Shown: positions 33,245-45,385, counted from the first letter of the stretch. The stretch: 64,000 nucleotides of DNA from Protula sp. h YS-2021 (GCA_949752745.1 OX457025.1:95111804-95175803); one strand, 5' to 3'. Made by a program: numbers and translations. The notes: generated by a model not told the origin, from the letters alone.

Positions 33245-34591
33245 TCAGAATGCGGCAATACCTGATCTCTCTTCAGTACCACGAGCGACGTAAGTATGTA
33301 CGCATTTAATTTCAGTAGCTCCGAGTAAGTCGCAACAACTGAGTCGAGGACATGATAAAATAAAGCGTTGGCCCCCGAAAAACTTCAGCAATGCTTGAAA
33401 GGCGGCATCTAGAAAAAAGTGTGCGCAAGATCTTCCTGACCACTTCCTTAAAAGGAAAATCCGCTGCCGAAAAATCCACTGTCGAAGCCTCCTCCCACTC
33501 ATCTGGTAAAACCTCGATCCCTGGAGGAGTGGCGGTGCGCACTGGCCCTAAGCGTTTGTAATCTTCCATCGTAATGACCTGTGACGAGTTATCACCAGCG
33601 GAGCAGGGCGGGCAGCTTTGGTTGTGACGGGTGACGATGGTAAATTAGTTACGACAGATTCTGTGACAAAATTTGGCAACTGTTTTTCATCACTGACCAT
33701 CCCCGGCTCCTCCTCTCCAGATGACGAAGATGAAGTGGACGCGTAAATAGACTATTTCTGTTCGCGAAGTGTATCGCCCGTCAATGACTGTATAGTGGCC
33801 ATGCAGGGAATAGACGGTGGTTGTGTATCCTTCGGCGAAGAGGATTCCATTGTCACAGTAGCAGATGGGACTGCATTATGTCGCAAAGTTGTAGAAGCCA
33901 CTGACCCAGACTTGAACGCCAAACTAAGCAACATCCTGAGCTGTTCATCCGAAGCATGCCTCAGCGTGGTTGGATGTAAGTTAAAGCGCAAAGCAAATTC
34001 CTTTAAAGGCGAAAGTTGTCTCTGAAGAACTGTCCCCGATAAAGCACTCTTCAGTCCTGCAGACACGTTAATGCCCGGTCCAGCCATCCTGGGCAAATGC
34101 TGTAGTGAAGAATCCTCTGTCATTGTGTTTGTCTCTAACGTAAGGTCATTAATTTATGGCACCTTTATTACAGAATGAATGGGAGCCTTATAGCAGACAC
34201 GTAGCAGACACAACACGAGTCTCTATGGATGGTGTCACATCCATTTGTCCCTAATCAATGAAGTAAATGCTCGCTGAAGTATCCGGTAGGAAGCTGACTT
34301 TAAGTTTTCTGGGTAGTCCTGAACCATCTCCCTCCGCATCCGATCTATGCACAGTCGACAATGGCAGACTCCTGCTGCTGCAAGAGGAATGAAAAAATTC
34401 GAGCATCGAGATGCACACGCTGGTCTCAGGGGCAAGGCTGTATCCCCCAGTGTCGCAAACACGCCGTGCACCTTAAATGCGGATCTCCTGCACGCTTGAC
34501 ATGGGCGCAGAAATCGGAAATCGTCAGTGAATATGCAACCAAACAAACCATATGAGTGTGACGGTAGCCCTGACGATAATCCACAAAACAT
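33245..34591 (-). pseudogene. Gag-like remnant of element G
   Basis: The N-terminal frame (34591-34235) is Cys-rich (RPCQACRRSAFKVHG, CHCRLCIDRMRREM) and resembles the Cys domain of family-1 gag in position and type. A middle frame (34123-33752) contains LKEFALRFNLHPTTLRHASD. A C-terminal frame (33569-33312) contains LGPVRTATPPGIEVLPDEW. The frames are separated by shifts. Beyond placement before the recombinase, I cannot assign a function. Confidence 0.5.
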
Positions 34592-37153
34592 GTTCTATTA
34601 ATAATACAGACGAAAACCGTTCATTGAATATCATTACAACTGTTTTAAAAGCAAAGCCCAAGACGCAGCAGTCGACGACTGTCGATACCCGACACTTCAG
34701 CAAATGTCAGATGATCCAGTCGCCGTATACACAACCCGTCGCAATCACGAGTCGTAATAGTCACGACCGTCCCAGCGACGACCCTCCACAATTACGAGTA
34801 GTGACAGACACTACCCGTAAGATGGACAAGTCGCCGCAACAGCGACCCGTCACAAACACAACTGGTGACAGTACCACCTAGTAATATGATCCAAAACTGT
34901 AAAACTGGCATCACAGTAGCATACCACAATGAACCTGAAAGCAAAGCATACACAACGCCAAAGCTGCTTCAGGAATTACCCTGCTGTAATAAAGCGTTTC
35001 CTTTGGCAGAGACTAGACACAAGTTCAACCCGTCACGAACACGAGTCGCTGCAAAAGCGAATCACCGCAAACACCATTCGCGAGAGCAGCGAGTCGCCGC
35101 AACCACGACCGTCACATCAGCGGGTCGGTGCAAACACAACTCATGACAACGGCAAGTCGCCGCAAGCATGACCTGTTACAACAGCGACGTATCAGCCGGC
35201 CTGGCCGCAGTGCTACCTTCGTGGTGAGGGCAAGTGCTGCCTACACAATTCGTAGGTCGTGTCCCTTGCTGTACCAGTCACCCCAGCGGATCGTAGCAAA
35301 CACTTTCTAGCAGACTGCAAGAGGCGAATACCCCTGCTATCCACGTACCCTGACACGTGAGCGATGCTTACACCACGTTCGTGTAGCGACGTTCCGTAAC
35401 AGCGCCGAGCTGGCGTACCCACTACAAGTTAGACGCCGATGCGACGACCACGTGATCGATTTTTTACCGATTCATATGTGAACAGCAGTGGCTTCACTAC
35501 TCAAAAACCGTGATAAATCGTCAAAACACTAACTGTTGGCTGTCTATAAACAGTACAAGATAGTGTATTTTACCCCCAAAAGAGAGCAGCTGCAGCCTCA
35601 AGCGCGTGAACAAACCTCCTAAACTGTGAAAACTGTGTATCCCACGCCTCTCTACCGCTCCAAGAGCAAATGGGAGGAGGACGACGGAAAGCAAGAGTTT
35701 TCCTGTTTGCAGAGGCCATCCAATGCAAACTATTTTTGCTGACAATGAGGAAAACCCTCGAAACAGCATCTGAGAAAATCGCCAAGTATCCATCTCACTG
35801 TGTATAACACATAACCTACATTACGTTTTTGATGGCAGGGAAGCGTTTACCGAACGAAAGCCTGTCTGACGAAACCTAGAATCACTACGTGTAGGAATCA
35901 GCAAAGTCAGCAAAACTGGTCAAAACGTACACAAAACAAGATAACGCTTACATTTTACGTAAGTCTAATATCGAAGATAAATAATATCCAAAAAATATTC
36001 ACTTAACTTGATTTTGACCCGTCATTTTTTTAAAAAAATACCAGGAGAAAAATCTCCTGTTACACAGACTGCGATAAGTTGGGAATAGTTCCATCACATG
36101 GCAGGAACTGCACCATCGCTGATTGGTTTTGACTTTAGTCGGGAGCAACGTCTATTCAACATTGTGGTTACAATATTTGCTGGGAAATGAAACGCCAAAT
36201 ACGTTTTGATGAACTTGGAATGAGCAACCTAGGTTTGATTTTTTTCGCGACTTTAAAACAACGTTCTCGAGTGTGTTATCTTATAGCCGCAGGATGAACA
36301 ACATTGTTTTTACATCAAAACAAGCGCCTTATCCGACATCTGTTTAAAATCATTTGCGGGACATTTTTTACTTCCATATTTATATTTATAATCAGACATC
36401 GCATTCGTAAAGAAAACAAATATCTTTCCTACATTATTCAAAGACACACAGTTAACATGCGCTAGCTGTTGCAACATCCAAAATATATTTCGATGGTTAA
36501 TCAGGATATGTGTATTTCTTACAAGTAGGTGGACAACAACTTCCGCGCTTTTGAAATCTCCATATTTTAGGACCTCAGTGCAGTCTGATGTCGCCGGTTT
36601 GTATATGACCCAGACATATATACAATTACATTTGCGATGTTAGTTTTCAGTGGTACTCCAGTAGATCGAAAAACACAAAATAAACATTCCGACTTTGATC
36701 CAGCATCGATTTCAGGTTGAGAAGTTGACACGGTCTATTACAGTTTTTCGTTTTCCATATTCAACCTAATCTTATGAGTTTGATCAAAATGTATAAACGA
36801 AATTGCTTATGACACAGCTATTTCACAATGCGCCCTAATACATAAAAAGTGCATTTATGGTCTGTAACAATAAAAGCAACGTTGCTTATAAAACGTTTAT
36901 CAGAACATTGGTGAAACGTATTTCCACGCTCCAGTGCTCAATAAACATTGTGTTGGATAACGGTTGATAGACGTCGCATCTGGTATCTGATCAGCATAGG
37001 GTTTTGATATATTGATAAAATCGAAACTACATCTTACTGCCATTATTGAGTGGATGTTGAAAGGTTTCAAACAGAAGCCGGAACAACGATGTTGCACAGA
37101 CGGCTATTCAACGCTGGCCGTTGATTAGACGTAAAGGAAAGTGATTTTTTAAA
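34592..37153. other. Gene-free stretch, possible leader of element G then AT-rich DNA
   Basis: 34600-35450 is unusually rich in ACCCGTCACAA / AGTCGCCGCAA-type words, repeated irregularly about every 30-50 bases (for example 34718-34760, 34830-34860, 35030-35170). This may be a degenerate tandem array or the leader of element G. From 35460 to 37150 the sequence is AT-rich with no recognised feature. Confidence 0.4.
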
Positions 37154-37745
37154 CCCAGCAAACATTAAGACGTCAGAATGACGTCTGGTCGTCGTCGTGA
37201 CCCGACGTTTCCGACGTCGGACTGGCGTGCCGGCTTTGGTTGTATATGAAATGGAACCGACGTCGGGTTTTCAACGTCGGAATGACGTCGGGTTCCGACC
37301 TAAATCTGACGTTGGAATTAAGTCGGTTCTAGGCTGTATGTGAGATTGGAACCGACGTCGGATTCGGACATGAAACTGACTAGAGTTCTATAATTTATAG
37401 ATATTTAATAATTCAAGTGCCTTTGTGAAATACATACGAAAGCATTTTCGATGTAAATTTTTACAATCTGGGAAGAAAAATACCGACGTGCCATCAAATT
37501 TTTCATGTAAAAATTACGTTTTTTCTTCCTCTTATTCAAAATGACTTCCATTTCCGGTGAGCGATAATAAATGTCCATTGCTTTTTGGTCGTTTTTGCAA
37601 CGTCGGAATGACGTCAGAAAACCGACGTCTCTTCGACGTCGGAATATAGTTGGGTTTAGGTGAATAGGTCAGAATATGGTTGTGAAGTCGTTGCGACCAA
37701 AATCCAACCTTTTTCAACCAAAAAAGACGTCAGTTGTTTGCTGGG
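37154..37745. mobile_element. Short inverted-repeat transposon (MITE-like)
   Basis: It starts CCCAGCAAACATTAAGACGTC and ends in the inverse (GACGTCAGTTGTTTGCTGGG), 592 bases, with no coding capacity. Internally it is packed with CGACGTCGGA / ATGACGTCG words. A related left end (CCCAGCAAACATCTCAACGT) lies at 38511, and a related internal word (CAACGTTGTATAGACGTCAT) at about 30536. No transposase is seen and the target duplication is unclear. Confidence 0.7.
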
Positions 37746-38510
37746 AAGTGGTGGCGCAAAGACTCAACTGAGGCACTGCATTCGCTCAGCTGAGGTATCG
37801 ATCCTTTGCTTACAACCTTTAGCTTGATTTAAGTTCGCGATTTGGAATTACAAGACAAAGTTACCATCACCCTAGCTATAGCGTTCGCTCATTGTGAATC
37901 TGATGGCAGAGACTCTAAATGTCTTTATCCGACCTGTCATATATCTTGCTGGGCAAGCTTAGGAATTCCGCTTTAAGTGTGAAATGTAACAGGAGCAAAT
38001 ACGCTTTATTTCATGGCCCAGATTCCAGTCTACACTCCAGTTATAAATAGATGCCCTGAAACTTGCGAGGGTCAATGATCTACTGTATTGCGATGCATAA
38101 ATGGCTCATTTGTGTGTGAACCATTAGTTTCACGGTTTTGCTTTTTTCTGTTTTTGCTTAGCGTGAAACATAAGCCTGTAATTCTATGAATAATTCAGCC
38201 AAATTTCAGTCTTTCAGGATCAGAAAGTTCAGGTTGATATGCAGTATGAAGTCGAAAAAGTACCAAAATATACGTGCCTGTTACAAGTTTACTTTAAATT
38301 GATTTTAAACCACTCGAAAAACTGTTATATCTTTTAGGTAACATCGTTTTGTGATCTCGCAATAACGTCACTGCTGTGCCATTTTCACGATTAAATGCCT
38401 TTTATACAGGCATATCTGACCGACCAGTTGTATGAGAAGCCTTTTGTAGAAGATGTTCCAGAGCAATTTTATAAACGCCAGCCACACAACGAAACACAAT
38501 ACATAAGCCC

Positions 38511-38620
38511 AGCAAACATCTCAACGTCGACACAACGTCTAATCAACATCTTTGGTGCAAAGTATTATAGACGTCGGACTCACAACCAAAGTCGAAACAA
38601 CCTCATTTTTTCATCATTTA
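38511..38620 (+). repeat. Partial copy related to the CCCAGCAAAC element
   Basis: CCCAGCAAACATCTCAACGT, followed by TTATAGACGTCGGACTCACA. Only the left end is recognised. The right terminal sequence is not found nearby. Confidence 0.5.
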
Positions 38621-39437
38621 CCACAAATGGTATCCATGAAAGGACTTGAAGACTTGAAATTTGAGAATTTTTCTTACCTGCTTTCGAAAATTGTTCACAC
38701 ATACCGACTTCATGGTATCTTGTGTGACCGTACGACCAAAGAGTATGACAACCGTGGCGAAAGGAACAAAACCATGATTGTCTTGACGACGATTCTGGAT
38801 TAATATTTGATATCTGTATAATTTCGCTTTCCATACAACGTTGGAAAACTGACGTTATTTCAATATCTTCATCTAATTTTGATTCGACGTATGATAACCG
38901 AGGCCTATTTAAAACCGGAAAGTAAAGGCTGTTTCAAGGTTCCGTAAACAACCAAAAACGCGGCACTGGTCCGAAGCTGAGTACGACATTTATCTAAAGA
39001 GAGAATTCAGTAGCTCTTGACACTTTGGCTTTCGAGGCGACTACAGTGGCGGATACAGGTTTTTATCAGGATCGGGAGGATGTGGAGGGGTTGCGGCGGT
39101 TCGACTAAAAAAATCATCCTGTGCAGCTTGTATACCAATCAAACTTTTTTGACAGTTTATCATTTGGAATGGGGGCAGGGGTATATTGCAACGACTAATC
39201 GCCCCTAACCTCTTGGATAAGTCACTAGTCAATGCAATACTTCTCTCCAGGTGTTACAATAAAGATATTACTTTTCACCCCTTCTTTTGCATTCTCCTTT
39301 GTGTCCGGACGTTAAGGCACCGTGAAAGGTAACCTTAGTGAAATTCGAATTCATGAGTTATGTTCTTGTAAAAAGATAAAATTATACTAAAATCGTCGTC
39401 GTTTAGATGGATGCTTAGATGGTGACAGAGCGGATTC
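38620..39437. other. Gene-free stretch
   Basis: No gene or clear repeat. Short frames only. Confidence 0.35.
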
Positions 39438-39780
39438 TTTACCGGCCATCACCATAGCCACCCTTACCGGCCATCATCATAACGATCTCTTTACCTGCCA
39501 TCACCCAAACGAACCTTACCGGCCATCATCATAACGATCTTTACCGGCCATCGCCATAACGATCTTAACCGGCCATCACGGGAACGATCCTTGCCGGCCA
39601 TCACCATAACGACCTTTACCGGCTATCACCATAACGGTCTTTACCGGCTGTCATCATAGCGATCTTTACCGACCCTCACTACAACGGTCTTTTCCGGCCA
39701 TCACCATAACGATTTTTACTGGCCATCCCCGGAACGATGCTTGCCAGCCATCACTGGAACGATCTTTATCAGGCATCACC
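39438..39780 (+). repeat. Minisatellite, about 25-bp unit, about 13 copies
   Basis: Diverged copies of TTTACCGGCCATCACCATAA followed by CGATC in tandem. No unique spacers. Confidence 0.9.
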
Positions 39781-40607
39781 AATGTCAGTGCAAATAGACT
39801 ACACTGCTTCTATAGTTTGAGCCGACTTACTCATTTTGTAAAAAAAAAAAGAAACATTCAGGCAAGAAACTCGTATAACTAGATGTGAACACAAACATCT
39901 TTTACTTTGCAAACACTTCGAATTCGCATATCTTCACTTTTCGATGGGTTTCCATTTCAATAAATATTTTTCACGCATTCAATTGTCCTCGGCAGTTCGG
40001 ACAGTCCTAACACGCCAATCACTCAAGAGCTAATCAGAAGCGGGAAAATACATTGTATTACGTCATTGCTGTACTACAGTATTCCCTTTCGGTGTGAGTT
40101 AGCAAACACACGCCATTCTGTTGCTTCTCTGTTTTTTCCAAGGAAACTATTTCATTGACAATTGGCGTATTTATCAAGGACGCATTAATTTGATTTAATA
40201 GAAGCCAAGGTTTTGTCACTTGTAACTTCGGTCTGGTGGATTATGAGTTTACATTTATCGGAGACATGTCGATAGCCCCAGAAAATACGCCTCTTTTGTT
40301 TCACAGAAGCTACCGCGCGAAACATTCCAACTGGATGGACCACACACATTGCCTTGGATCCTTTAAAGTCATTTCGGGACACAACTGCCTGTTTCTGACA
40401 CTCTTGTGCACACCGTAAGACAGGTTTTATAGTGTGCAGATACAAGTGACAGTGAGTCAATCCCCTCACATCTACCAAGTAGGTTCCTTTCTACTTGGAG
40501 TCTCTCTAGGGATTCGACGACTCTTCAGGCGTCCCCCATCTGGTCTATTCTACGGATTGAAGAAGAAGAGGCGCTTGATATAATCCTTGATTCATCGCTG
40601 CTCAGAG

Positions 40608-40870
40608 GTCAGAGGGTTTTGAATAAAATGCCTTCTCAGGACCACATACTCAAGACCCTGAACTCGAGGTGGGAGAATTTGCGAATCAACAACCAGGTGT
40701 CCGCTTAGATTCTGCGATGGATCTTGAACACAAGACGTAGTTAAGCCATCCACCTGTCTGATGATGTCGTTAGTATTTTGTGAGACAGGACGACTTCCTG
40801 CAGCTTTGCTGGTCAAGCGTGAAGTGCCTGCGAAATCTGTGACATACCATGATCCTGGTGATAAAAGAAT
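40608..40870 (+). pseudogene. Gag C-terminal fragment, element E
   Basis: Plus-strand pieces align with the MSFQDHTLKALKTRWDDL to FLQHCWSSVKGLR segment of C: KMPSQDHILKTLNSRWENL near 40627, then LQLCWSSVKCLRNL-like sequence near 40798-40835. It is broken by several stops. A long minus-strand frame over the same bases (40592-41344) is its antisense and has no merit. Confidence 0.6.
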
Positions 40871-41329
40871 ACTTTCCTCGGTAGTGATCAAAAGGGTGAA
40901 CCAAGAGAACCACACTATGTCACAGGCCATCGCCCCCATGTTCAGGATATTAAGTGTGAGCTTCCGGCTGTCCTTCAACTGCAAGAGGCCACAACGTTGT
41001 CGTTGGAGCAATCCAAGTCGAGCCCCCAGGTGCAGTCTACCCGAATCTTGCCAAGTGGTCCAGTGGCGGCAAGCCTGAGAATCAGCAGCCCCTGCAATAT
41101 AGATAGCATCTAACCAACGTATAACCCTGAGATGAAAATGTCTCGTCTGCAAGTGATACTTGCTAGGTTCAAAAGATTTTGTAGAGTAGCTCTTACAGCG
41201 CCTGTTTGTCCGTAGCCATAAGGTTGCAATGGTCCTGGAGTCTTTGGAAACGATTGAGGCAGTCTGCTCTCTCAGAGGCCATTCAGAGCGCATTGCGTCC
41301 TTGCTTTCAAGAAGGATCCGAGGGGCAAA

Positions 41330-42140
41330 ACCGTCCGTTCCCATCTACGTCCAAACACCGGAAAGCCTTGCCAAAATCTCTCGACCACGTTGGAAAAAGA
41401 GTTAGCTCTTCCAGAAATGTGAAGGAATTCGCAAGAGTTTTTATTCGGGTGTTTCTGGGTACCAAAAATATCAGGGGATTGAAGACTGGTATCGATCTCT
41501 CGGCCTTCAACGAATTTTTCCACCTGACCTCGTTACAGGTAGACAAGGCTGCTCAGATCATAAAAAAACTCTGCGAGAGGGTATGTGAGGGGGCGTTGTT
41601 AGACCTTTTCGAGTCTACCTAACGTGCCTGTTCTACACACCGCCAGAAAATATCTCTGCTTCGAAGTGGGGCAAAAACGCCTCTGGTTTCTGGTTCTTCT
41701 CTTCAAACTGTCCATAACCCGCAACGCCTTTACGAAGTGATGAAGATACTGAAGTCGAGAGCACGTCTGCAAGGTATCTTAGTGTTTCAGTATCTCAACG
41801 ACTGGTTCCTAGTAGGCCTAGGCAGGGAGAGCTCACACCAATAAATCTTACAACGGGTCAAGAAAGCTATTCAGGTAGAGTTTGTTGTAAACCTGGAAAA
41901 GTCAGCTTGATCCTTGAACAAGGCGTAATCTTTTTGAGACAGTGATGGAACTTAAGGATCGCTAGTGCGTATCCCACAACGAACCGTCAGCTTGGGATAA
42001 CCCGCTTCAGTCAAGGTATCTTTGCGGACCAAAAAGTCAGTTTGCAAGTCCTAGCGTTACTAGTAGCAGCCGAGAAGATAAAGATACTTCCTCTTGGTTG
42101 GCTTCACTACAGGCCATTCGAGAGAGAGGTAAAGTAAAGC
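41330..42140 (+). pseudogene. Reverse transcriptase remnant, element E
   Basis: Recognisable blocks in order are FIRVFLGTKNIRG, LKTGIDLSAFNEFFHLTSLQ (41473-41535), GQKRLWFLVL, FQYLNDWFLVG and PLGWLHYRPFEREVK. The catalytic box reads YLND (41791-41802), with Asn in place of the first Asp. Multiple stops. Confidence 0.7.
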
Positions 42141-42542
42141 TCTGCATCGCGCTCATTCCATGTGGGTATCCCAGAAATACAACGAGAGGCTCAAGAAAAA
42201 ACTTCCCAAGTCCCAGCACTGAAATACGGTTTTGTGTTTTATTTTCAATCAATATTAAAATATGACATTCCAGTTGTATGTGTCAAAGATTTTTGCTAAA
42301 CATATAAAGTTTGAGTTGTTCTTAAAGACTGAATTTGACAGCCTCAGAACTCGTTTTTCAGCTCAGTTGTGCTATGCCACATGAATAGTGTGTATATGTA
42401 AGAGTTTCAGCTACAAATTGTTGTAACACTTGTGTCTTTCATTTAAGTGAATGACATGGGTTTCACAATCGTGTTTGTGATTCACGACCCTTTGAGTTCA
42501 GAATCTCAAGTCCCCCACACCCCCCTGCTCCGGACTTCAGTC

Positions 42543-42650
42543 CCCTCTAAAGTGGGGAAAAGAGAAGGTTCTGCAAAGTAAAACTATCGTTTTATACATT
42601 TAAATTAGCTTTTATGAGTAAAAGCGTAATTTGTGATCTCAACTTTTATC
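42543..42650 (+). repeat. Internal complementary region of element E
   Basis: TCTGCAAAGTAAAACTATCG, then TTTTATACATTTAAATTAGC and TTATGAGTAAAAGCG: diverged counterpart of 28214-28340, again with the complement of the left end followed by that of the right end. Confidence 0.65.
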
Positions 42651-42930
42651 TTCCTCTTCCCGCCCTCCATCCCGCAGCTCGCCCGAGTGAGCTTGCACCT
42701 CTTCGATGGTAGGAAATGGAATGCTGTATTACAGCACTGACGTAATGCAATGTATTTCTCCACTCTTGACTAGCTCTTAAGTGCATGTCGGGATGGAGGT
42801 GTTAAACTGCTTCGGAAAAAGTTTTTACTATTACGTGAAAGTATTCACGAGACTGAAAATCCTCCTAAAAGCGGTCAAAGCGAAATACATTTTGACTCGT
42901 AAAAGCGCATTTTAAGAAACAAAATGACAG

Positions 42931-44338
42931 TATAAACCTAATAAAGAAGGTAAAATCTATCAGTGAAGAGCTTTACGCGCATTTTCACGATACTTTTCCA
43001 GATTTCTAATCGCATGTTTAATATTCTTTTGGTTCTCTTTAAACATCAGATGGTGCAGACTACAGTGCTTTTTATACCATCATGATGACTAACACCAGCT
43101 CATTCGTTTGCTAAAACATGAAGGAGTTATGTTCTTAAGGGTATTAAGTAATACATGAAAAATAGAATGTGATATGAGAGTATGGTTATGACGGACAAGA
43201 CTCGTCAATGCCATAACAACATCGGTCTGACATTATTGGGTTATGCATCACCTTTCCGTAAACGGTGGGTAGAATCTTTGCTGACTCCACCACTTTGTAT
43301 AAAAGCAGGGTTGTTGCTAACAGAAAAAAGGATGCTGATAAATAATTTGGCAAATCAAAAGCATGCTATGTAACAGAAACCATAATATCTTTCCACAGCT
43401 TTACACAAACCGATAGGGGTCGATCCTTTCGGTATGACTTTGGACTTTTCGGCAACAAACGTTGCAGTAGCGGTCGATTTTAACCGAGAAAAATATTTTT
43501 TTAAATATCAATACAGAAGTTGTTTTAGAAAAAGTAAAAAAAAATATTGGAAATGTGATTAGAAATTTAATGAGAAATTTATTGAGAAAGCATACTCTTA
43601 CTGAAAACACAGGAAAACCTTTTTACACAATATTGTTTTTATAGGTCGTATACCTAAATGCAAATTTTAGACCGTCCAGATCTAGATAAGCACCGCGACC
43701 ACAAAAAAAGAAAGAAAAAGAAAAAGAAAAGAAAAAGAAAGGGAAAAGGAAAAATAGAAAAAAAGAAAATAACAGCTGAAATCGCGGAATTATGTTCGAC
43801 ACAGACTTCCGAAGTAAATATTTATCTTACTAAAACAATATAAAAGGTTCAAAACAAGTGCAGAAAAACCCTTTTGACAGCTGCAGAAAATTAGATATGA
43901 AAAGAGATTTGAAGGAAGATTTAGATCCGGTTTCGGTGTGTTTTTACTTTCGATTTTGCAGTCAAGTAGTGGAGGAGGTCGGAACAGTCGTGGGAATGTA
44001 AAAGAAAATGCTGATGCTTTATGGTATAAATTGCGTTATTTAGTGTTTTTTTTTTCGCGTTTAAAACAAGTGGAAAAAACGGGGAGTTGAGCCCGCTGGA
44101 ATGGGGCAACCATCAACATGTTGATTACCATCAATTGTCAAAATAGCCCCTTAAAGTACCACCTTTTATAAATACACCCTTAAGAATCTCAGAGTGACAG
44201 ATAATATATATATACATACATATATAGGTGCGATTGTGATGAAGACATGGCCGCATTTATCGAACAAAACCCAGGCACATTCGATCTAGGTCTTGAAACA
44301 TGTGCTCACTTTTGGGATCCCACCAACTGTTAGACGCA
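42931..44338. other. Gene-free stretch
   Basis: AT-rich, with an A-rich (AAAGAAAAAG)n tract at 43702-43765 and a short TATATACATACATA run near 44205-44225. No supported gene. Confidence 0.4.
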
Positions 44339-44477
44339 CAGTACAGCTGCGAGACCCGACTCCGCTACCCCCTGCTGCTTGCAGAGTACAGCTGCGAAAC
44401 CCGACCCTGACACCTTCGCTCCTCGCAGAGTACAGCTACGAAACCCGACCCCTCTACCGCCGCTGCTCGCAGAGTAC
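44339..44477 (+). repeat. Three tandem 44-45 bp repeats
   Basis: Three copies of AGTACAGCTGCGAAACCCGA followed by a C-rich half ending in CTCGCAG, plus the start of a fourth (AGTACAG). They sit just before the palindrome at 44493. Confidence 0.85.
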
Positions 44478-44492
44478 AGAAGTAGTTAAGAA

Positions 44493-44536
44493 ATGAGAGT
44501 TTTGCTGCACTTTTGAAAGTGCAGCAAAACTCTCAT
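44493..44536. repeat. Perfect 20-bp palindrome with 4-base loop
   Basis: ATGAGAGTTTTGCTGCACTT, loop TTGA, then the exact inverse. It lies at the left side of the virus-like module. It could be a terminal hairpin or resolved end, or simply a transcription-related hairpin. No second copy is seen at the right side, where the module is truncated. Confidence 0.75.
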
Positions 44537-44639
44537 AGCAACGGCGTTGCTAGGACAGTTCTACTGCAGTGCAGTGAAACTGTCATTTAGCTGTGCATGT
44601 GATTGCAGCCTTGCTGGAGTTGCGTTTGTGAATAGATGG

Positions 44640-44945
44640 TGTAAACGACAAAAGGAGCGAAATGTGAGCGAAAAGGGAGCGAAAGTGGACCAATGAGAAT
44701 GGGATGTGAAACGTGCATTTCTATTGGTTAGAATATGTCATGTGATATGAAATTTCGCTCCTTTTACTTTGGCAAAAGCAGTGAAAAAAATGTGGAAAAG
44801 TTGACGAAAGTTGCAAAACAGGGAGCGAAAGTTGCCCAATCAGAATGGCATGTGAAACGTGCATTTCTATTGGTTAGAACATATCATGTGATATGAAAAT
44901 TTCGCTCCTTTTGCTGTGGCATATAAAAGCGAAAAAAAGTCGAAA
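44640..44945 (+). promoter_or_regulatory. Duplicated promoter-like unit (CCAAT, GGGAGCGAAA)
   Basis: Two copies about 140 bases apart (aligned at 44681 and 44820) share GGGAGCGAAAGT, CCAATNAGAATGG, GTGAAACGTGCATTTCTATT and GATATGAAA(A)TTTCGCTCCT. Each unit opens with GGAGCGAAA and closes with its inverse TTTCGCTCC. A TATAAAAG follows at about 44926. No gene is recognised directly downstream, so the target is uncertain. Confidence 0.5.
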
Positions 44946-45385
44946 AGGGAAAGTGGACCAATGCGCTTGTGACGAGATGGTGTAAACGAAACGTCATTTA
45001 TGCAGTTGTTTACAGACTGAAGTGTGAAAACGGAATGTTTGAAAGCAAGGTGGGAGAAAATATTGGAGGCTTGTGAGGGTGTTTTTTGAAAAAAAGGCGC
45101 CACATGAGTTTCAAAGCGACACCAGTGCCCTATGGGAAGGGTAAGATTTTTTCCTTCTTTTTGACGCGATGGAGAGCGAAATAACGGCTTTTTTCAGTGT
45201 GAAACGTTATTTTTTTGGGGGAAAAAAGACATAGGTATTGTAGGCCACCGCCTCTCCCTCTTCCCCCCTCCCCCTTCACATGAATTGGGGAGTTTTTTTA
45301 AAAAAAGCTTTCATTTCCCACACATTCTCATGCATACACACGCCAACACAATGGTTTTTTGTTTGCTTATTTTGGAATATTTGGC

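Larger units (their letters stand above)
31756..34591 (-). mobile_element. DIRS-like retrotransposon G, second family, RT-deleted
   Basis: On the minus strand: gag-like sequence (34591 to about 33250), a short RNase H C-terminal piece (about 33245-33120; GEVFHTEWALADYKFQRI aligns with GEVIHNEWCLASQSFQRV of C), linker (33110-32900; LPVFISPCLDLAALAIDAL), and tyrosine recombinase (32621-31756). Amino-acid similarity to family 1 is clear but DNA identity is low, so this is a separate, older family. RT and most of RNase H are missing. Its ends are not identified. Confidence 0.75.
39900..42930 (+). mobile_element. DIRS-like retrotransposon E, deleted and decayed
   Basis: The left end (TTTACTTTGCAAACAC, 39900) and the right inverted repeat (about 42690-42930; TAGCTCTTAAGTGCA, ACTGACGTAATGCAATGTAT match 40030-40080 in inverse) bound a leader (40220-40560), a gag C-terminal piece (40608-40870), an RT remnant (41330-42140) and an internal complementary region (42543-42650). 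RNase H and tyrosine recombinase are missing. More diverged than B, C or D. Confidence 0.75.

Noticed and set aside
35521..35793. 90-codon minus-strand frame
   Set aside because: No motif, no similarity to family-2 gag that would follow it, and an overlapping frame of similar length; not supported as a gene.
39438..39780. CRISPR-like spaced repeats
   Set aside because: The units are directly tandem without unique spacers, diverged, and the context is eukaryotic; it is a minisatellite.
40592..41344. 250-codon minus-strand frame
   Set aside because: The plus strand carries gag and RT remnants of DIRS element E over the same bases; the minus frame is its antisense and matches nothing.
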